Source of the DNA: an uncultured Eubacteriales bacterium
GTDB taxonomy: Bacteria; Bacillota; Clostridia; Lachnospirales; Anaerotignaceae
Direction: 5' to 3'
DNA length: 10,890 nt
NCBI GenBank assembly: GCA_900548595.1
Contig: URLB01000068.1
Span: 1 to 10,890 of the forward strand
The notes under the pieces were generated by a model. The model worked only from the letters and a program-made list of their open reading frames with translations. It searched no databases and was not told the DNA's origin. Positions within the stretch are counted from its first letter, which is position 1. The number at the start of each line of letters is the position of its first letter. Shown in pieces: positions 7,390-10,890 of the stretch. Made by a program: the position numbers and the translations under genes.

Positions 7390-8427
7390 TTAAATTTGTT
7401 CATCTTTATATCGTTTTCTAAGCTGTCCACACGCCGCGTCAATATCGCTTCCGAGTTTTCTTCTTACAGTGGTTTCTATATTCCTGGAAATCAATATTTC
7501 TTCAAATTTTTTTATACTTTCGTTTGTACTTCTGACATAATTTCGTTCCTTAACGTCATTTACCGGTATAAGGTTAACATGACACAAAAGACCTTTTAAT
7601 CTTGACGCCAGTTCCCTTGCGTTTTCCGCACTGTCATTCACCCCTTTTATAAGGGCATACTCGAATGTTATTCTCCTCTTTGTCTTTTCTGCATAGTGTC
7701 TGCATGCCTCCAGTAGTTTTTCCATAGGATATGCTCTGGATATAGGCATAATTCTGTTTCTTATTTCATCATTAGGCGCATGCAAAGAGACAGCCAGCGT
7801 TATTTGCAATTGTTCGTCGGCAAGTTCGTACATTTTGTCTATAAGTCCGCATGTAGACAAGGTTATATGTCTCTGACCCATATTTTTTCCGTCTTTACAG
7901 TTTATTAATTTAATAAACTTCAAAACATTTTCATAATTATCAAGAGGTTCTCCGCTTCCCATAAGTACTACTCCGGAAACTTTTTCCCCTTTGTCTTTTT
8001 CTATAGCATATATCTGTGCAAGCATTTCAGCCGGAGTAAGACTTTTTTCCACTCCGTCCAACGTAGAAGCACAAAAAGTACACCCCATCCTGCAACCGGC
8101 CTGAGTTGAAATACAAACCGTATTGCCATAGGAATACTGCATAAATACGCTCTCTATTATATAGTTATTTTCAAGTTCAAACAAGTATTTTGTCGTATTA
8201 TCCTCTTTAGACACAAGTTTTCTGACAATTTTGACGCCGCCGATTATGTAATTGTCATTCAGTTTATTTCTGAGATTTTCCGAAAGATCCGTCATCTCCT
8301 CAAAATTTTCCGCATATTTTACATGAAGCCATCTAAAAATCTGTTTCGCTCTAAATTTAGCCTCACCTATGGATTCCATTTCTTTTTGCAGTTCTTCCGG
8401 CGTCATTGATCTTAAATCTGCTTTCAT
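7390..8427 (-). CDS. rlmN: Dual-specificity 23S rRNA/tRNA adenine-C2 methyltransferase (radical SAM)
   Basis: RlmN methylates C2 of A2503 in 23S rRNA and of A37 in some tRNAs, in a radical SAM reaction that uses a methylated cysteine on the enzyme. The 345-residue protein has the cluster motif CRMGCTFC with Cys112, Cys116 and Cys119, the conserved upstream Cys105 (spacing of 7 as in E. coli Cys118/Cys125), MGSGEPLDNY at 156-165, SLHAPND at 214-220, and the methyl-carrying Cys333 in AACGQL near the C-terminus. Both mechanistic cysteines are therefore present. RlmN is favoured over Cfr by this conserved chromosomal setting. The ATG at 8427 follows the rsmB stop directly with no gap; AAAGGG (8434-8439) inside rsmB is the likely ribosome site. 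Confidence 0.96.
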   Translation of the reverse strand: MKADLRSMTPEELQKEMESIGEAKFRAKQIFRWLHVKYAENFEEMTDLSENLRNKLNDNYIIGGVKIVRKLVSKEDNTTKYLFELENNYIIESVFMQYSYGNTVCISTQAGCRMGCTFCASTLDGVEKSLTPAEMLAQIYAIEKDKGEKVSGVVLMGSGEPLDNYENVLKFIKLINCKDGKNMGQRHITLSTCGLIDKMYELADEQLQITLAVSLHAPNDEIRNRIMPISRAYPMEKLLEACRHYAEKTKRRITFEYALIKGVNDSAENARELASRLKGLLCHVNLIPVNDVKERNYVRSTNESIKKFEEILISRNIETTVRRKLGSDIDAACGQLRKRYKDEQI

Positions 8428-9774
8428 TTAAAACCCTTTCTTTCTCATTGCCGATATAAAAAAGCCGTCAGTATTATTTACACCGGGAAGAAGCTGAATA
8501 TATCCTTCATTTGCAAATTTTCTAAGATTTTCCGGTAAATACTCTTTTATATCAATAGCTTCAAAATTTCCTTTTCCAAGTAAATACTTCATATTAAGCT
8601 CATTTTCTTTTTTACATATCGTGCATGTACTGTACACAAGAATGCCTCCCGGCTTTACGCAATCGGCTGAAGCGTCAAGTATCTTTTTCTGTAATTCATA
8701 AAGCGAATCTATGTCGTTTCCGGTCTTATTTATTTTTATATCTGGCTTTTTGCGTATGAGACCGAGTCCCGAACACGGTGCGTCCACAATAACTCTGTCG
8801 TATTTTTCAAAATCTTCTTTATGCGTCTCCGACGCGTCCCGTATTTTTGTTTCTATTATATTTATTCCCAATCTTTCGGCTGTACTTTTAATAAGTTCGA
8901 TTTTATGCGGATGAATATCACATGAAACTATTCTGCCTGTATTATTCATTTTCTCCGCCGCCAAAAACGACTTGCCCCCTGGCGCGGCGCATACGTCTAA
9001 TACGGTTTCTCCAGGTTTAGGATTAAGGACTGAAACAGCAAGCATTGAACTCTCGTCCTGAACATGAAACATTCCTTTTATAAACGGTTCTGTTTCGCTC
9101 AAATCGGATGAGCCTTTTATGTGAACCGCCGAATCTATATAGTATCCGTTTTCAGTACTTATACCTATTGCATTGAGCTGTTTTTTCAACTCTTCGGTAT
9201 TGGTTTTTAAAGTATTTACGGCAATACATACATCCGGCGCCCTATTTCCCGCAGAACATATCTTTTCAACAGTATCAAAATCATACTGTGCTAGCCACAT
9301 TTTAACTATCCATAACGGATAAGAATACTTAACCGATATATACTCCGGACTTTCTTTATCGGGCATATCTATTTTATCCTTATTTCTTGATATATTTCTC
9401 AATACGCCGTTTACAAATCCCGAAAGAGGCGCAAGCCCCCTTTTTTTGACAAGTTTTACAGCCTCGCTGCATATTGCGGAATCGGGTACTCTATCCATAA
9501 AAAACATTTGATATACGGAAATCTGCATTACCGATAATATAAACGGTTTAAGTTTGTTTGTTTTTGTTTTAGAAAAAATATTAATGACATAATCAATAAA
9601 AATCATATTTCTCAGTGTTCCGTTTACACATTCCGTAACAAAAGCCTTGTCAACTCTCGGCATAGCTCCGTTTTGGCGTAGATATCTTCTCAGCGTCATA
9701 TTGTTGTAGGCTGAATTTTCCCTTATATCGTTTAATGCGTCAGCTGCGACTTCTCTTGGATTTATATTAATCAT
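8428..9774 (-). CDS. rsmB: 16S rRNA (cytosine-C5) methyltransferase RsmB
   Basis: RsmB makes m5C967 (E. coli numbering) in 16S rRNA, using SAM. The 448 residues match the family. The N-terminal ~130 residues form the NusB-like RNA-binding domain; the C-terminal part is a Rossmann methyltransferase with motif I DVCAAPGGKSFLA (260-272), an acidic loop CDIHPHK (285-291), motif IV DAPCSG (331-336, Cys334) and motif VI STCT (382-385, catalytic Cys384). The ATG at 9774 has AAGAGGT (9781-9787) about 6 nt upstream. It is the first gene of the minus-strand block; a promoter lies just upstream, and the gene before it runs the other way. The priA-def-fmt genes that often precede rsmB are not adjacent here. 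Confidence 0.97.
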   Translation of the reverse strand: MININPREVAADALNDIRENSAYNNMTLRRYLRQNGAMPRVDKAFVTECVNGTLRNMIFIDYVINIFSKTKTNKLKPFILSVMQISVYQMFFMDRVPDSAICSEAVKLVKKRGLAPLSGFVNGVLRNISRNKDKIDMPDKESPEYISVKYSYPLWIVKMWLAQYDFDTVEKICSAGNRAPDVCIAVNTLKTNTEELKKQLNAIGISTENGYYIDSAVHIKGSSDLSETEPFIKGMFHVQDESSMLAVSVLNPKPGETVLDVCAAPGGKSFLAAEKMNNTGRIVSCDIHPHKIELIKSTAERLGINIIETKIRDASETHKEDFEKYDRVIVDAPCSGLGLIRKKPDIKINKTGNDIDSLYELQKKILDASADCVKPGGILVYSTCTICKKENELNMKYLLGKGNFEAIDIKEYLPENLRKFANEGYIQLLPGVNNTDGFFISAMRKKGF

Positions 9775-9812
9775 ATCCGTACCTCTTATAGATTTTCATA
9801 TATAACTAAAAT

Positions 9813-9841
9813 ATTTTACCGCATTTTCGGCAATTAATCAA
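9813..9841 (-). promoter_or_regulatory. Sigma-A-type promoter of the rsmB operon
   Basis: On the minus strand, TTGATT (9841-9836) and TAAAAT (9818-9813) are separated by exactly 17 nt and match the -35 and -10 consensus in 4 of 6 and 5 of 6 positions. Transcription would start near 9806, leaving a leader of about 30 nt with the rsmB ribosome site. It is the only convincing promoter that I see for the whole rsmB-thiN stretch. Confidence 0.75.
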
Positions 9842-9889
9842 TAAAATGAATATTTTTGTAATTAAATTTAAAAATCTCTCAAACTACTG

Positions 9890-9918
9890 TGGAAATATAT
9901 TCTAAATCATGTTAAAAT
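9890..9918 (+). promoter_or_regulatory. Promoter of the rubrerythrin gene (extended -10)
   Basis: TGGAAA (9890-9895, 4 of 6 to the -35 consensus), 17 nt, then TAAAAT (9913-9918). The -10 is preceded by TGT at 9910-9912, giving the extended -10 form TGnTAAAAT. Start would be near 9925, leaving a leader of about 40 nt with a strong ribosome site. No clear PerR operator was found. Confidence 0.65.
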
Positions 9919-9963
9919 ATTGCATGTAAATATCATTTAAACTACAAAAGGAGGAATTTTGAG

Positions 9964-10497
9964 ATGGAACTTAAAGGTTCACAGACTGAAAAAAATCTGA
10001 TGGCAGCATTTGCCGGTGAGAGCCAAGCAAGAAATAAGTACACATATTTTGCTAGTGTAGCGAAGAAAGAAGGCTACGAACAGATTTCTGAAATTTTCCA
10101 GCATACAGCCGATAATGAAAAGGAACATGCTAAAATGTGGTTTAAAGAATTAAATGGTATTGGAAATACAGCTGAAAACCTAGTAGCAGCAGCTGAAGGT
10201 GAAAACTACGAATGGACAGATATGTATGAAGGCTTTGCAAAAACTGCAGAAGAAGAAGGTTTTCCAGAACTTGCAGCTAAATTCCGTATGGTTGGAGAAA
10301 TCGAAAAACATCATGAAGAACGTTATAGAGCATTATTGCATAATGTAGAAATGCAAGAAGTTTTCGCTAAAAGTGAAGTAAAGGTTTGGGAATGTCGTAA
10401 CTGTGGACATATCGTTGTTGGGGAAAAAGCACCTGATGTTTGTCCAGTATGTGATCATCCACAAGCGTACTTTGAAGTTCATGCAGAAAATTATTAA
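9964..10497 (+). CDS. rbr: Rubrerythrin
   Basis: Rubrerythrin is a cytoplasmic non-haem di-iron peroxidase that reduces hydrogen peroxide in anaerobes, taking electrons through its own rubredoxin-like iron centre. The 177-residue protein has the ferritin-like di-iron domain (1 to about 138) with Glu19 in GESQARNKY, Glu52 and His55 in NEKEHAK, and the EIEKHHEERY helix; then a rubredoxin-type C-terminal domain with Cys144, Cys147, Cys160 and Cys163 (CRNC and CPVC). The ATG is preceded by AAGGAGG (9948-9954), 9 nt away, and the gene ends in tandem TAA TAA. Codon use differs from the neighbours: none of its five Ile codons is ATA, and Pro and Ala often use CCA and GCA. This fits high expression, though acquisition is possible. 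It stands alone, divergent from rsmB. Confidence 0.97.
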   Translation: MELKGSQTEKNLMAAFAGESQARNKYTYFASVAKKEGYEQISEIFQHTADNEKEHAKMWFKELNGIGNTAENLVAAAEGENYEWTDMYEGFAKTAEEEGFPELAAKFRMVGEIEKHHEERYRALLHNVEMQEVFAKSEVKVWECRNCGHIVVGEKAPDVCPVCDHPQAYFEVHAENY

Positions 10498-10501
10498 TAA
10501 G

Positions 10502-10524
10502 AAAGGTGCTTTGGCATCTTTTTT
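10502..10524 (+). terminator. Intrinsic terminator of the rubrerythrin gene
   Basis: AAAGGTGC (10502-10509) pairs with GCATCTTT (10514-10521), including one G-U pair, around the loop TTTG; more T residues follow (10522-10524, then 10527-10533 T-rich). It begins directly after the tandem stop codons. Confidence 0.8.
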
Positions 10525-10567
10525 ATTGTTTTTATATAAGAATATTTTTTAAGTTTTTTGTGCTCTT

Positions 10568-10597
10568 TTCATAAATAAAAATATTTATTCGTATAAT
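10568..10597 (+). promoter_or_regulatory. Possible promoter before a short reading frame
   Basis: TTCATA (10568-10573) and a perfect TATAAT (10592-10597) are separated by 18 nt. The DNA is AT-rich, so chance matches are likely, but a purine-rich site and a reading frame follow at 10612-10673. Confidence 0.4.
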
Positions 10598-10625
10598 AAT
10601 AGCTGTCAAAGAAAGGCAGACGAAA

Positions 10626-10673
10626 GTGAATAAATGTTATAAATATGTTTTATCTTTAGGTTATTTATGTTAG
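10626..10673 (+). pseudogene. Short 15-codon frame, possible N-terminal remnant of a membrane transporter
   Basis: A GTG at 10626 has AAAGG (10612-10616) 9 nt upstream and a promoter-like pair before that. It opens a 15-codon frame coding VNKCYKYVLSLGYLC, stopped by TAG at 10671. The segment VLSLGYLC recalls the first membrane helix start of some MFS transporters, which often read LSLGHL followed by Asp and Asn. No continuation is visible in any frame before the insertion element begins some 20-50 nt later, so this may be the leftover start of a gene lost or cut by the element. A leader peptide or chance frame is equally possible. Recognition is weak. Confidence 0.25.
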
Positions 10674-10722
10674 AAAGCATTTAATTTGCTGTATTACCAT
10701 AAAAGAATGAGCATTACCAAAT

Positions 10723-10772
10723 GTTGCCGTAAATCTCCCAGCTTTAGCTGTGGAGATATAGGCAACTTTTTT
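10723..10772 (+). other. IS left-end imperfect hairpin, also terminator-like
   Basis: GTTGCC (10723-10728) pairs with GGCAAC (10761-10766). After an internal loop, ATCTCC (10733-10738) pairs with GGAGAT (10752-10757), and CAGC (10739-10742) with GCTG (10747-10750), closing a TTTA loop. T10751 is a single bulged base. Six T follow (10767-10772). In IS200/IS605 elements such a structure with a bulged base is what TnpA binds on single-stranded DNA. In IS200 it also stops transcription coming in from outside, and the T-run here would suit that role. Confidence 0.85.
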
Positions 10773-10827
10773 AAGCTTTTATCAGTAATATATATCATTA
10801 GATATCTTTTAGTAGTATAATATACTC

Positions 10828-10890
10828 ATGAAGTACAAATCAAATAATAATGTGATCTATTCCTGTAAATATCATGTTGTATTTTGTCCA
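10828..10890 (+). CDS. tnpA: IS200/IS605-family transposase TnpA (N-terminal part, cut by the window edge)
   Basis: TnpA is the small Y1 HUH transposase that cuts and joins single-stranded ends of the element. The 21 visible codons start MKYKSNNN and continue into VIYSCKYHVVFCP, the first beta strand of IS200-type TnpA proteins, which normally run on into a Lys-Tyr-Arg-Arg motif. The HUH motif and catalytic Tyr lie beyond the edge, so activity cannot be judged. No Shine-Dalgarno site precedes the ATG; a TATAAT (10816-10821) lies only 6 nt before it without a matching -35. Weak translation signals are common for this family and fit low transposase expression. Confidence 0.88.
   Translation, partial: MKYKSNNNVIYSCKYHVVFCP

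Larger units (their letters stand above)
10723..10890 (+). mobile_element. Left end of an IS200/IS605-family insertion sequence (partial)
   Basis: A long imperfect subterminal hairpin (10723-10766) is followed about 60 nt later by the start of an IS200-type transposase (10828 to the edge). This is the usual left-end layout of these elements, which have no terminal inverted repeats and move as single strands. The true left border should lie some bases before the hairpin; TTAC occurs at 10694-10697 and 10714-10717 and resembles the target tetranucleotide known for IS608, but I cannot fix the border. Whether the element carries only tnpA or also tnpB cannot be seen. Confidence 0.85.

Noticed and set aside
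7390..8427. Reading the radical SAM methyltransferase as Cfr (antibiotic resistance)
   Set aside because: It sits in the conserved rsmB-rlmN-stp-prkC order found as a housekeeping cluster in Firmicutes, and its motifs fit RlmN; nothing suggests a resistance island.
9902..9920. Possible PerR-type operator overlapping the rubrerythrin -10 region
   Set aside because: By eye the best alignment to the TTATAATnATTATAA consensus matches only about 8 of 14 positions, which is expected by chance in such AT-rich DNA.
1..10890. CRISPR arrays, tRNA or rRNA genes, riboswitches, novel defence or biosynthetic system
   Set aside because: No regularly spaced direct repeats, cloverleaf patterns or long structured leaders were seen; almost all sequence is explained by well-known housekeeping genes, so I do not claim a new system.

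Overview
The window reads as a Firmicutes chromosome, most likely an anaerobic member of Clostridia. The evidence is the gene order, strong Shine-Dalgarno sites (AAGGAGG, GGAGGA), AT-rich DNA with heavy use of the Ile codon ATA in the housekeeping genes, a PASTA-domain Ser/Thr kinase, a rubrerythrin, and the start of a clostridial-type IS200/IS605 element. Species cannot be named from this sequence.

Layout. Positions 9774 down to 1 form one long, tightly packed minus-strand block. It has two parts. The first, in transcription order, is rsmB, rlmN, stp (PP2C), prkC, rsgA, rpe and thiN. This is the conserved Firmicutes cluster joining rRNA modification, ribosome assembly GTPase, PASTA kinase signalling and small metabolic genes. 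After a 78-nt gap comes the second part: pyrH, frr, uppS and the first four codons of a probable cdsA. This is the conserved UMP kinase / ribosome recycling / undecaprenyl-PP / CDP-diacylglycerol cluster. Gaps inside the first part are 0 to 17 nt, with some stop-to-start distances of 2 nt, which implies translational coupling. A good sigma-A-type promoter (TTGATT, 17 nt, TAAAAT) lies just before rsmB. A strong hairpin followed by five U residues lies between frr and uppS inside the second part.

From 9775 to 9963 is a divergent promoter region. It drives the block leftward and a plus-strand rubrerythrin (9964-10497) rightward. The rubrerythrin ends with tandem stops and an intrinsic terminator. 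The 330-nt stretch after it (10498-10827) holds this terminator, a possible promoter with a 15-codon reading frame that may be a gene remnant, and the left-end imperfect hairpin of an IS200/IS605 element. The tnpA gene of that element starts at 10828 and runs off the window.

How the genes work together. The block groups translation functions (RsmB, RlmN, RsgA, RRF), cell-envelope precursor and lipid synthesis (UppS, CdsA), nucleotide and cofactor metabolism (PyrH, Rpe, ThiN) and the PrkC/Stp kinase-phosphatase pair, which in relatives senses cell-wall fragments and adjusts growth. I found no CRISPR array, tRNA, rRNA, riboswitch or evident novel defence system. The most notable points are the intra-block terminator, the junction of the two clusters, the unusual linker and tail of PrkC, and the mobile-element edge.
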